Part shown: piece by piece, positions 16,318 through 24,087 of the stretch
Numbering within the stretch: the first letter of the stretch is position 1
Layout of the letters: every line of letters begins with the position of its first letter
NCBI GenBank assembly: GCA_040081555.1
Contig: JBEBGG010000044.1
Location: 1-25,950 of the forward strand
Reading direction: 5' to 3'
Origin: CADEEX01 sp040081555
GTDB taxonomy: Bacteria; Acidobacteriota; Vicinamibacteria; Vicinamibacterales; CAVVIG01
Length of the DNA stretch: 25,950 bases
Translations under genes and position numbers: made by a program
Notes under the pieces: generated by a model
What the model saw: only the letters and a program-made list of their open reading frames with translations
The model's database searches: none
What the model was told of the DNA's origin: nothing

Positions 16318-16509
16318 GCTCAGGTAATCGGCCGCGGTGCCACGAACCCACAGTTCGGCAAGGACGCCGCCGCCTTCGAGCGTGCGTTCGACGGCCTCAC
16401 CGCCGCGTGCAGCAACTGCCATCAGGCGACAGACTTTTCCTTCAACGTGGTACAGCGGCCGGTGACCAACCCCTATCCGAATCAGGCCTTCGCACCGGTC
16501 GAGAAATAG
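16318..16509 (+). pseudogene. 3' remnant of a c-type cytochrome gene
   Basis: The plus-strand frame from 16318 to the TAG at 16507-16509 encodes about 63 residues, of which the last 54 or so look like a real protein end: an AFERAFDGLTAACSNCHQAT block containing the haem-attachment motif Cys-Ser-Asn-Cys-His (codons 16408-16422), then DFSFNVVQRPV and a Pro/Asn-rich close (NPYPNQAFAPVEK). This matches the C-terminus of small acidobacterial cytochrome-like proteins, where a second CxxCH follows a helical domain. There is no ATG, GTG or TTG in frame before the motif, a TGA lies in frame at 16315, and homology seems to stop near 16336. The rest of the gene is absent. A hairpin 5 nt after the stop suggests the original gene end survived. 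Confidence 0.7.
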
Positions 16510-16513
16510 GGCG

Positions 16514-16539
16514 GCCGCGAGTCTGAGCGATCTCGCGGC
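16514..16539. terminator. Hairpin, probable terminator for the LytTR operon and/or the remnant
   Basis: GCCGCGAG (16514-16521) and CTCGCGGC (16532-16539) form a perfect 8-bp G+C-rich stem around a 10-nt loop. It lies 21 nt downstream of the response regulator stop (minus strand) and 5 nt after the cytochrome remnant stop (plus strand). On the minus strand it is followed closely by CTATTTCT, a weak T-tract. Confidence 0.45.
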
Positions 16540-16560
16540 ATTGGGGGGAGTCGTGCCCCT

Positions 16561-17337
16561 TCAGAGCCGGAACAGCCGGTCTTTCAGGACACGTGCCTGC
16601 ATGCGGCTGATCGGCAGCGTCTGACCATTCGAGAGAAGGGCCACCTGCGCGCCCCCCGGCATGAAGTTCACCTTGGTGATGGATTCGACGCGCGCAAGCA
16701 CGCCACGCCCGAGACGCACGAACTGCTGGGGATCAAGGCGGTGTTCCAAGTCTTTCAGCCGATAGGTAATCGTAAACCGCTCCTTCTTGTGAGTGGTCAG
16801 GTGCAGCAGCTCGCCCTCGGCGACCACCGAGGCGATCTGCGAGACTGGCACGAGCACGACTTCTTCCCGTCGACGTACCGGGATACGCTCGATGAAGGAC
16901 GGCCTCGTCAATTCGTCATAGGTTGCGGCGGCGGTCTGCAGCAGAGCCGCCTGGTCGCCGTGGTCGTGGCGTTCGGCACGCTCGATCGAACGGTTGAGCG
17001 TTTCACGCAGCCGCTTTGGTGCCACCGGTTTGAGCAGGTAGTCGATCGCATTCAGTTCAAATGCGCGGACAGCGTGCTGATCGAATGCGGTGACAAACGC
17101 GACCAGGGGCACATGTCCACGGAGCGCCCCAACGACCTGTAGACCGTTCAACTCTGGCATTTCGAAATCGAGAAGAGCGAGGTCAGGCTTGGTCTCCTCA
17201 ATCAGTGCCACGGCTTCGAGTCCAGACTCTGCCTCGCCCACCAGGACGACGTCGTCAAAGGTGGCCAGTGTTGCCCTCAGAAACGATCGGGCGGGCCGTT
17301 CGTCGTCGGCGATCAGGACGCGAAGTGCGACGCTCAT
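16561..17337 (-). CDS. LytTR-family response regulator
   Basis: The 258-residue protein has an N-terminal receiver domain (1-120) with the acidic pair Asp11/Asp12, phosphoacceptor Asp57 in LLDFEMPELNGL, the Thr of FVTAFD and Lys103 in DYLLKPV. A linker and a C-terminal LytTR DNA-binding domain (about 153-258) follow, with the typical IPVRRREEVVLVPVSQI start, RLKDLEHRL and FVRLGRGVLARVESI. LytTR domains bind imperfect direct repeats upstream of target promoters. Its ATG overlaps the kinase TGA by 4 nt, so the pair is co-translated. All phosphorylation residues are intact. The targets are unknown; the inverted repeats upstream of the kinase are candidates for autoregulation. Confidence 0.93.
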   Translation of the reverse strand: MSVALRVLIADDERPARSFLRATLATFDDVVLVGEAESGLEAVALIEETKPDLALLDFEMPELNGLQVVGALRGHVPLVAFVTAFDQHAVRAFELNAIDYLLKPVAPKRLRETLNRSIERAERHDHGDQAALLQTAAATYDELTRPSFIERIPVRRREEVVLVPVSQIASVVAEGELLHLTTHKKERFTITYRLKDLEHRLDPQQFVRLGRGVLARVESITKVNFMPGGAQVALLSNGQTLPISRMQARVLKDRLFRL

Positions 17338-19208
17338 AGGGCCACCGTCGCGAGAGGCGCTACGACGGCGCTTGTCGGGATCGTGATTTCCACGGTGGTC
17401 CCGTGGGCGGGGCGAGACGTGACGGTCAGCGATGCGCCTCGGCCGTACTGCGCCTGGAGGCGGCGCTCGACATTGTTGAGGCCCACACCGGCCTGCCGTC
17501 GGTGTGGCAACTGGTCCTCGGCCAGGCCTGGACCCGTATCCGTGACGCGGATCACGAGCTGTGGCGTGGGATGGTCCGACTGTGTGGCGGTCACGATGAT
17601 CTCGCCGCCCTCGCGCAACGGTGCGATGCCGTGCTTCACGGCGTTCTCGACCAGTGGCTGGAGAATCAGCGGTGGCACGGCGAGCACGCGCAGGTCTTCG
17701 GGGACATCGATCCGCACACGAAGCCGGTGCTCGTAGCGGGCGCGCTCGATATCCAGGTAGGCCTCGATGAGGTCGAGTTCGCGGCCCAGCGTAGTGAGGT
17801 CTCCCTCCGAGCGGAGCACGCCCCTCAGGAGCGCCGTCAGTCGCATCAAGGTATCGAGGGCGCGCGGCGGAGCGGATTGAATCAGATAGCCGATGGTCGT
17901 AAGCGCGTTGAACAGGAAGTGCGGGTTGAGTTGCGCGCGAAGCGCTCGCAGTTCCGCCTGCGACGCGAGTGCCGCCACCTCTTGTTCACGGGCCACACGC
18001 TCATAGCGTTCCTGAGTGAGCCTGATGGCGTCGATTCTTCGCGCCGCACCGATAGCGACTGACGACAAGAACGCGACGTCGCCAGACAGTACTCGTCGTC
18101 CGCCAGAGAGGAATCGGCACTCCAGGACGAAACCCGGCGCTTCCGAGGTCGGCACGATGACGTTGACGCTCGGTCCGTCAAGGGTGTCCACGATCGCTCG
18201 GCCGGCGTGCAACGTGGTTTCGGACTCGGCCCGCCAAGTGGCGTGCGCCGCACCGAGTGCCTGCCTCACATGCTGCTGCATGCGGTCCAGCACCGCGTCT
18301 GTTGTCTCGTCGAGCTGCAACTGCTGGAGTACTGACCCTTCAAGCGATCGATAGTCGGGGCGCGCGAGCACTATCGTGTCGACAAACCAATTGATTCCGT
18401 GGCGCGCCCAGGGGTACACGAGAGCCGTGGCCACCCACCCTCCCGCCAGCAAGGCGAGCTGCGGCGCGGATCCGTTGGTCGACATGCCGCCGAGCGTCAG
18501 ACCGGCAAGTGCGGTGGAAACCAGGCCGATGAGCAGCAAGGCGCGTTTCAGAAATAGGTCGGCAAGCGCGAACGGGTAGTCCTGATACAGGATGGCCACG
18601 GCGAGAGGGATGGAGGCATGGTGGCCAAGCAGTTCCATCGGCCAGGTGGTGCCGCTTTCATGAAACTGACTGAGGTGAAGAGCCGAGACCGCAAACGCCG
18701 CGAGCGCGACAATCCATAACGCCCGTCGTCCTCCAGGCTGCCGACTCGTGACCGCGACCAGCGGCACCGCCAGCACGAGAAACGTCCAGGTGAGCAGGCG
18801 AAGCCCGACCACGGACGGTACCGGCTGCCCGCTCACGAGCGTCGCGACCTGAATGAGTGCAGCAGCCACGCTGGCCAGATACGCCACAGCCAGGAGAAGG
18901 ACATTTGCGTGGGGCCACCGAGTGCCGCGTGGGCCCCGGACGACGCTGTGGACGACGACCGCCGGCAGGAAACCGAGGGCGATCGGGCCTGACACGGAGA
19001 GCACGCGCGCCGCACTGTCGGCGCCGATCCGAGGCAAGACATAGGCGGAAAGCGAACAGAGGTTCCAGACGAGCCCGAGAATGCCCGTGGCAAGCGGCAC
19101 GGCATCCACTCGTCCGGCCCGAGTCCGGTCGCGGCCCACCATCGCCAGCAACATGGCGTAGAGTGCCAGTCCTGTTGCCAGTCCCAACGCATTCAGGAGG
19201 TCGTTCAT
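17334..19208 (-). CDS. LytS/YehU-type membrane sensor histidine kinase
   Basis: The 624-residue protein begins with about eight hydrophobic segments (roughly 4-24, 40-58, 72-92, 100-124, 136-154, 163-181, 222-243 and 249-268) that form a membrane sensor. A GAF-like region (about 285-395) follows, then a coiled coil (400-425), the His_kinase (PF06580) block AQLNPHFLFNALTTIG with phosphoacceptor His430, and an HATPase_c domain with the N box VENAVKHG (520-527), G1 DTGPG (557-561) and G2 GVGLNNVERRL (575-584). It is complete. It autophosphorylates His430 and should pass phosphate to Asp57 of the overlapping response regulator. The signal is unknown. The start at 19208 places the first transmembrane helix at the N-terminus; the ribosome site is weak. 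Confidence 0.92.
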   Translation of the reverse strand: MNDLLNALGLATGLALYAMLLAMVGRDRTRAGRVDAVPLATGILGLVWNLCSLSAYVLPRIGADSAARVLSVSGPIALGFLPAVVVHSVVRGPRGTRWPHANVLLLAVAYLASVAAALIQVATLVSGQPVPSVVGLRLLTWTFLVLAVPLVAVTSRQPGGRRALWIVALAAFAVSALHLSQFHESGTTWPMELLGHHASIPLAVAILYQDYPFALADLFLKRALLLIGLVSTALAGLTLGGMSTNGSAPQLALLAGGWVATALVYPWARHGINWFVDTIVLARPDYRSLEGSVLQQLQLDETTDAVLDRMQQHVRQALGAAHATWRAESETTLHAGRAIVDTLDGPSVNVIVPTSEAPGFVLECRFLSGGRRVLSGDVAFLSSVAIGAARRIDAIRLTQERYERVAREQEVAALASQAELRALRAQLNPHFLFNALTTIGYLIQSAPPRALDTLMRLTALLRGVLRSEGDLTTLGRELDLIEAYLDIERARYEHRLRVRIDVPEDLRVLAVPPLILQPLVENAVKHGIAPLREGGEIIVTATQSDHPTPQLVIRVTDTGPGLAEDQLPHRRQAGVGLNNVERRLQAQYGRGASLTVTSRPAHGTTVEITIPTSAVVAPLATVAL

Positions 19209-19298
19209 GCCGTGCGCACAGTCCCAGCCATTATGGACGGGGCGCAGCCACTGGGCCTAGAAGCCGGCGCCCACCGGCAATTGCGCGGCCTGCGGCGC

Positions 19299-19366
19299 GA
19301 CGAAGTGTGTGCGGCGTTGCTGACTGCACCATTGACCGCCGCGTCACCATAAGACCTCACTTCGTC
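19299..19366. promoter_or_regulatory. Perfect 9-bp inverted repeat upstream of the kinase operon
   Basis: GACGAAGTG (19299-19307) and CACTTCGTC (19358-19366) are perfect inverted copies 50 nt apart, beginning about 90 nt upstream of the kinase ATG. They could be paired operator half-sites. The spacing is long, and chance cannot be excluded. Confidence 0.35.
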
Positions 19367-19401
19367 AGGACTATCGACTCGGGGGCGATGTTGGACCCTA
19401 T

Positions 19402-19426
19402 CAGTCGCTCCGCGGCCCGGCGACTG
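19402..19426. repeat. 7-bp inverted repeat (hairpin)
   Basis: CAGTCGC (19402-19408) and GCGACTG (19420-19426) pair around an 11-nt G+C-rich loop about 90 nt downstream of the UbiD-family stop. It may be part of that transcript's end. There is no T-tract. Confidence 0.3.
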
Positions 19427-19515
19427 GAACTGCATGAATGGGCAGTTTAGAAGGCTGAGTGGAGCTTGCACCCACATGAGTGGTGTCGCGCTCACCTCGC
19501 AGGCGGCGGGACTCG

Positions 19516-21315
19516 CTAGTCGAGGTGTCCGCGCTCGGAATCGCCCATCTCGACCTTGTGCCCTGGAAAATACTCGCGCCACCGCTCGGTCACGGTGGCG
19601 GCGATGTCCTCACGGCACGTCAGTTCCGCCGGGTACCAAGGCTTGATGCGTGCGTCGATGACGATGGGCGCGGCGTAGGCGAGGTGGTGGCGGACGACGC
19701 GAGTGCCCGCCGCGTAGATGTCGCCGGCCGGCTCGAACCGCGTGAACGTCGTCCACAGGAAATTCATCGTGCTTCGCGTTGCGCGTGCAGGCTCGTCACT
19801 GAGAACCACCAGTGGCCATGCCTCAAACGCGGGATGCGCTGCGATTCGAGCGGCGGCGTTGGGTTCGGTCGAATAGGCGGGCGCATTCACGACCAGGCAG
19901 CCGCCGCAGAACACGCGAACGTCAGAAACGCCGGCAGGCAACTCGCTCGAGGAAAACGCTCGGGGCAACTCGCGCACCGGATCTCCCAGCCCAAGCCAGA
20001 CGCCCTTTGAGCCTTTGTTGACGGCGGGTCCGCTGTAGTCCAGCGTGTCCATGGACAGGTTCGAGAAGACGTACAGATCGGTGGCCGGGTTGGTCCTTGC
20101 CAGAATGTGCTCGAGCGTTGCGCGAAAGTCTTTCAGGTCGACCGTCTGATCCGTGACCAGCAGGAACTTGGTCAGCGAGAGCTGTCCCTCGCCGAGAATC
20201 CTGAACGAGCTGGCCATGGCCTCGCGCGAGTAGCGCTCCCGAACGATGGCGCCGGCCAGCGAGTGGTACCCGGTTTCGCCGTAGGACCAGAGCTGCCGCA
20301 CCGCGGGCATCACGAGTGGGAAGAGGGGAGAGAGCAACTCCTGCAGGAGATCGCCGATGAAGAAGTCCTCCTGTCGGGGTTTTCCCACCACGGTGGCGGG
20401 AAAGATCGCATCTCTCCGTCTGGCGATTTGACTCACGTTGAAGACCGGGTAGTCGTGCTGGAGTGAGTAGTAGCCGTAGTGATCGCCAAACGGCCCTTCA
20501 GCGCGACGGGTGTGGGGCGGCACTTCACCGATGAGCGCGAACTCGGCGCCTGCGGGCAGGGCGTGGGGCCAATCGCCGTTCACCATCTTCAGGCGCTCGC
20601 CCGCGATGAGCGAGGCGAGCATCAACTCCGGTACGTTCTCGGGCAGGGGTGCAATCGCCGACAGGATGAGCGCGGGTGGCCCCCCGAGGAAGACCGTGGC
20701 CGGCAGCGGCTGATTGCGCGATTCGGCGAGGTGGTAATGAAAGCCGCCGCCTTTGCCGATCTGCCAGTGCATGCCGGTGGTGCGAGCATCATGTACCTGG
20801 AGGCGGTACATCCCGAGGTTGTGTCCATGCCCGTCCGGATGCTGGGTGAACACGAGGGGCAAGGTGACGAAGGGACCGCCATCCTCCGGCCACGAGGTGA
20901 TGACCGGCAAGCGATCGAGGCGCACGTCGCGTGTGACGATGTCGGTAACCGGCCCGCTCCTGACCCGCCTGACGCCGACGTTGAGGAGCGAGCGGCCGAC
21001 ATCACGCGCGCCCCAGAGCTTTGCTGGTGTCGGAGGGAGAAGCGTTTCGGCCAGACCGACCAGTCGCTTGATCAACCGCAGCGGCCGGTCACCAAACGCC
21101 AGCGCCGCACGCTGTGGGGTACCGAAGAGGTTCGTGACGAGCGGGAAATCCGAGCCTTTGACATTCGTGAACAGCAGCGCCGGACCACCGCCGGCCACGA
21201 CTCGACGATGGATCTCCGCCGCTTCGAGATACCGGTCAACCGGCGCGTCAATAGAGACGATGTCTTGGCTGCGGCGAAGTTCGTTGATGAACGCGCGGAG
21301 ATCGGGGAAGCTCAC
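19516..21315 (-). CDS. UbiD-family prenylated-FMN decarboxylase
   Basis: The 599-residue protein has the three-domain UbiD layout. The signature EGPFGDHYGYY (273-283) is complete and Arg171 (HNLGMYR) is present, so Arg171, Glu273 and Asp278 match the catalytic Arg-Glu-Glu/Asp triad of UbiD/Fdc1. Asn166 and His193 are likely metal or cofactor contacts. Family members reversibly (de)carboxylate aromatic or unsaturated acids with prenylated FMN and Mn/K ions; roles include ubiquinone and menaquinone synthesis and aromatic degradation. The cofactor-making partner UbiX is not in this window. The start is the GTG at 21315, giving the usual N-terminus; no Shine-Dalgarno is visible and a small hairpin abuts the start codon. 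The substrate cannot be assigned. Confidence 0.9.
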   Translation of the reverse strand: MSFPDLRAFINELRRSQDIVSIDAPVDRYLEAAEIHRRVVAGGGPALLFTNVKGSDFPLVTNLFGTPQRAALAFGDRPLRLIKRLVGLAETLLPPTPAKLWGARDVGRSLLNVGVRRVRSGPVTDIVTRDVRLDRLPVITSWPEDGGPFVTLPLVFTQHPDGHGHNLGMYRLQVHDARTTGMHWQIGKGGGFHYHLAESRNQPLPATVFLGGPPALILSAIAPLPENVPELMLASLIAGERLKMVNGDWPHALPAGAEFALIGEVPPHTRRAEGPFGDHYGYYSLQHDYPVFNVSQIARRRDAIFPATVVGKPRQEDFFIGDLLQELLSPLFPLVMPAVRQLWSYGETGYHSLAGAIVRERYSREAMASSFRILGEGQLSLTKFLLVTDQTVDLKDFRATLEHILARTNPATDLYVFSNLSMDTLDYSGPAVNKGSKGVWLGLGDPVRELPRAFSSSELPAGVSDVRVFCGGCLVVNAPAYSTEPNAAARIAAHPAFEAWPLVVLSDEPARATRSTMNFLWTTFTRFEPAGDIYAAGTRVVRHHLAYAAPIVIDARIKPWYPAELTCREDIAATVTERWREYFPGHKVEMGDSERGHLD

Positions 21316-21453
21316 GACTCGTGAAGAGTCTACTCCGACTCACCGACGATACCGATAGGGGGCTCCCGCTCCCATGCTCAGAATCCGGTAGTCCAACCCT
21401 TCTTGATTGGCATCGCTCACCGTCCAACCAAGCAGTGCTGAATCGCGTGTTCC

Positions 21454-21870
21454 TCAGATGGACCGGGTCTTCTTCGCCTTCTTCTTGGCGTTCTTCAATG
21501 CCGTGCGCTCGCGGTTGTCCCGAAGCCGCGCCTTCACAACCCTGGTGATGAGGGCATAGGGAATTGGTGCGTCGAGGGGAAACTTGAGGTTGCCTTTGGG
21601 ACCGGCGTATCGGGCGATCGGTCGCTGCAGGGCGGCGGCGCGCACGGGAGGGAAGAGACCGATGTGCTTTGTGAACGCCGCGAAGTAGACAAGGGCGCCG
21701 TCCTGGAAGAACGCTGGCATGCCGTAGCTCATACGTTCCTCGGCGTCTGGGGCCGCCTTGCGGATGGTGGCACGGATGCGGGTGAGGATGGCCCGAATCT
21801 CCGGGGGAAAGGACGCGATGTAGTGGTCAGCCGTTCCTGGCTTCGAGGCGCGGAGATTGGGCACAGGCAT
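21454..21870 (-). CDS. DUF1801 (YdhG-like) protein
   Basis: The 138-residue protein has the DUF1801 pattern: an N-terminal helix DHYIASFPPEIRAILTRIRA, then RKAAPDAEERMSYGMPAFF, a GALVYFAAFTKHIGLFPP strand pair, and GNLKFPLDAPIPYALITRVVKAR. The C-terminus is a Lys/Arg-rich helix. Related proteins include YdhG/frataxin-like candidate iron chaperones in Bacillus, but most members are uncharacterised. It has no signal peptide. The ATG at 21870 gives the usual family length; no strong ribosome site is seen. It lies between the multicopper oxidase and the UbiD-family gene, all on the minus strand, with gaps of 56 and 138 nt. Confidence 0.85.
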   Translation of the reverse strand: MPVPNLRASKPGTADHYIASFPPEIRAILTRIRATIRKAAPDAEERMSYGMPAFFQDGALVYFAAFTKHIGLFPPVRAAALQRPIARYAGPKGNLKFPLDAPIPYALITRVVKARLRDNRERTALKNAKKKAKKTRSI

Positions 21871-21926
21871 GGGAGGGCCGGCCTAGATAGTAATACTCGC
21901 CGGGGCTGGGCGGCGGCGACCGCTGC

Positions 21927-23510
21927 TTAGCCGCGGATCCTGAAGTTGCGCATCATCCCCATATCCTCGTGCTCGAGGATGTGGCAGTGATACAGGTACA
22001 GCCCAGGGTGCTTCGAGAATGTGACTTGTACGCGGACCCGTTCGCCGGGAAGTACCAGCACCGTGTCCGTCCAGCCCTGATCGTGAATTCCTTCCCGCAG
22101 CGCATTGGGCGAACCGCCCGTGCGCGAGAGGACGCGGAACTGGGGACCGTGCAGGTGAATGGGATGGGCCATGGCCATTCCCATCGGGTTCGGCTCGTTC
22201 ACGAACTCCCAGATGTGGGTCGAGCCAGGGCGAACGGTCTCCTCCTCAGCCACATCCTCCATATCGAAGACTCGGCCGTCGATGAGCCAGTTCATCGCCA
22301 TAAAGGTGACTGGCACGCGGCGAACCGGTGCGGACGGCACTGCCTGGAAGTCGTCCGTGGAGAGGCGCTCGGGCAGCCGCACGCGTGGCCCCCGATTGGC
22401 AGACACCCGCATCGTCATCAGCGTCAGCGGCGCGCCTTGAGGCACGGGCGACCGGTCGCCCATCATGCCCACGCGTCCCACATCGGCAGCGGGGAAGGCG
22501 ACGCTCTGCAGACGAAGCTCCGTTCCCGGCGCATGATCTGACAGATCGAGTAGAACGTCGGCGCGCTGCCCAGGCGCGAGGGTGACCATGCGCTGCGTTC
22601 GCGCGCGCTCAAGCAGACCGCCGTCGCCACCGATCACCGCCATCGGCGACTGGTCGCTCCAGGCGAGCTTGTAGAAGCGCGCATTGGATCCGTTCAGGAG
22701 CCTGACGCGGTAGGTCCGCCGATCGACGTCGATGGTGGGTTGCAGGCGTCCGCTGACGAGCATGCGGTCGCCCAGCCACCCATTCATCGTCTCCATCATC
22801 TGGCCCATGCCACCGCCCATGGCCCTGCCGCGCCCGCGTCCGCCTTGCATGCCGCCACCGACATCGCCGCCGGCGTAGACAAACTGATTGTTGCTGTCGA
22901 ACCGGCGGTCCTGAAGGACGCACAGCAGTTCTCCGGTGTCTGAGGGCAGGCCGAGCGCGTCTTCTTCGGGGTCTGACACCAGGAGCAGTCCCGCCAGGCC
23001 CTGATAGACCTGCGTCGCGGTGCGCATGTGCGGATGTGGGTGATACCAGTAGGTGCCGGCGCGATTAGTGACCTCGAAGTCGTAGACGTATTCGCCGCCT
23101 GCGGCCACCGCGAGCCGCGGGTGCCCGTCTGCGAGTTCAGGGACGTCGAGTCCGTGCCAGTGGACGATCGAGGATTCGTCGAGTTGGTTCTTGAAGCGGA
23201 TGCGTACCTGTTGGCCGCGTCGCAGACGGATGACGGGGCCCACGTATGAACCCTCGAGGTTCTGTATGGTCGACGCGGCGCCGCGAACGACGCGGCCCGT
23301 GAACTTCCACACGCGGGTCGGCGTGCCTGGCAGCAGGTGTGACTCCGCCGGCGCGGCGGTGAGCGCCAGTTCGACATCCGGCGGCCGGCTCGATGGGGTT
23401 TGGGCAAGGAGGCCGGCCCCAGGTAGAACGCCCGACTGATGCGCGAGGGCCGCGACCGGGGACAGCCCGAGGACGCGGAGCAGCGTGCGCCTCGAGACAC
23501 CCTGTGTCAT
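21927..23510 (-). CDS. Tat-exported multicopper oxidase (laccase-like)
   Basis: The 527-residue protein is a three-cupredoxin-domain oxidase. A twin-arginine signal (SRRTLLRVLG, 6-15) implies folded export with copper loaded in the cytoplasm. All four copper motifs are intact: HWHG (117-120), HPHPH (157-161), HPIHLHG (449-455) and HCHILEHEDMGMM (508-520) with Cys509 and likely axial Met519. These enzymes oxidise phenols, metals or Cu(I) and reduce O2 to water. A Gly/Arg/Met-rich insert (about 217-245, six Met) lies between domains 1 and 2 and might bind Cu(I) as Met-rich loops do in CueO. Its ATG overlaps the DUF302 stop (ATGA), so the two are co-translated. The substrate is unknown; copper detoxification is a reasonable inference. 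Confidence 0.93.
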   Translation of the reverse strand: MTQGVSRRTLLRVLGLSPVAALAHQSGVLPGAGLLAQTPSSRPPDVELALTAAPAESHLLPGTPTRVWKFTGRVVRGAASTIQNLEGSYVGPVIRLRRGQQVRIRFKNQLDESSIVHWHGLDVPELADGHPRLAVAAGGEYVYDFEVTNRAGTYWYHPHPHMRTATQVYQGLAGLLLVSDPEEDALGLPSDTGELLCVLQDRRFDSNNQFVYAGGDVGGGMQGGRGRGRAMGGGMGQMMETMNGWLGDRMLVSGRLQPTIDVDRRTYRVRLLNGSNARFYKLAWSDQSPMAVIGGDGGLLERARTQRMVTLAPGQRADVLLDLSDHAPGTELRLQSVAFPAADVGRVGMMGDRSPVPQGAPLTLMTMRVSANRGPRVRLPERLSTDDFQAVPSAPVRRVPVTFMAMNWLIDGRVFDMEDVAEEETVRPGSTHIWEFVNEPNPMGMAMAHPIHLHGPQFRVLSRTGGSPNALREGIHDQGWTDTVLVLPGERVRVQVTFSKHPGLYLYHCHILEHEDMGMMRNFRIRG

Positions 23511-23935
23511 GGCGATGGGCGGGCTGACTCGATCGCCAGCAGCGCGCGGGTCAGGCGCTCATCGGCCTCCTTCGCGACGGCCAGCAACGGCGGATTGTCA
23601 CCAACCACCCCGAGCGCCGTCAGTGGGGCCATCGCAGCGACGACGGTCTTGCCGGGCGCCTGCTCGTACACCACTACGTTGCACGGCAGCAGGAGCCCGA
23701 TCTCCAGTTCCGCCTGCAGCGCGCGGTCCACGAGGTGTGGATTGCAGGCGCCAAGAATCGTGTACTTGCGGAAGTCCTTATCGAGCTTTGCCTTCAGCGT
23801 CTGCTGCATGTCGATCGTTGTGACCACTCCGAAGCCTTCCGCCTTCAGGGCGTCGGTTGTGCGATCGAGTGCCGCCTGAAATGGCAGCGCCGTGGTAATG
23901 CGAAGGCCGTAGGCCGTTGTGTCCATGGGATCCAT
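23507..23935 (-). CDS. DUF302 domain protein
   Basis: The 142-residue protein has the DUF302 pattern: an N-terminal strand (YGLRITTALPFQAALDRT), the core GFGVVTTIDMQQTLKAKL, then KYTILGACNPHLVDRAL, then IGLLLPCNVVVYE and a C-terminal helical tail. The family forms a small alpha-beta barrel and is often found next to redox or copper genes; its function is unknown. Cys residues in GACNPH and LLPCNVV are the conserved ones. There is no signal peptide. ATG 23935 is chosen, with ATG 23926 as an alternative; the frame is open to 24016 without a ribosome site. The stop overlaps the multicopper oxidase ATG, so it is the first gene of a two-gene operon. Confidence 0.87.
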   Translation of the reverse strand: MDPMDTTAYGLRITTALPFQAALDRTTDALKAEGFGVVTTIDMQQTLKAKLDKDFRKYTILGACNPHLVDRALQAELEIGLLLPCNVVVYEQAPGKTVVAAMAPLTALGVVGDNPPLLAVAKEADERLTRALLAIESARPSP

Positions 23936-24087
23936 TTCTGAACGTAGACGAGGAAGACCTGCCGCAGCCGTGAGAGAGGCCACGCGGGCAGGGACCGACC
24001 GCTTGCCAGAACCCACACGTCCGGTCAGGCATCTGGACCCGGCGGAACGCTCAAGAAACCGGTGGCCAGCCGAACACAGTAAGGGGA

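Larger units (their letters stand above)
19209..19515. other. Non-coding region between the kinase and UbiD genes
   Basis: I see no convincing gene in these 307 bases; the short open frames have no ribosome sites or family features. It must hold the promoter of the kinase operon and the end of the ubiD-family transcript. Two inverted repeats are present: a 9-bp perfect pair with arms at 19299-19307 and 19358-19366, and a 7-bp pair at 19402-19408 and 19420-19426. Confidence 0.6.

Noticed and set aside
16314..16526. 70-residue open frame starting with ATG over the cytochrome remnant
   Set aside because: It is in a different frame from the CxxCH-containing one and its translation (Arg/Pro/Gln-rich) looks non-coding.
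20479..21324. 281-residue plus-strand open frame over the UbiD-family gene
   Set aside because: Antisense shadow of a gene with the complete EGPFGDHYGYY signature.
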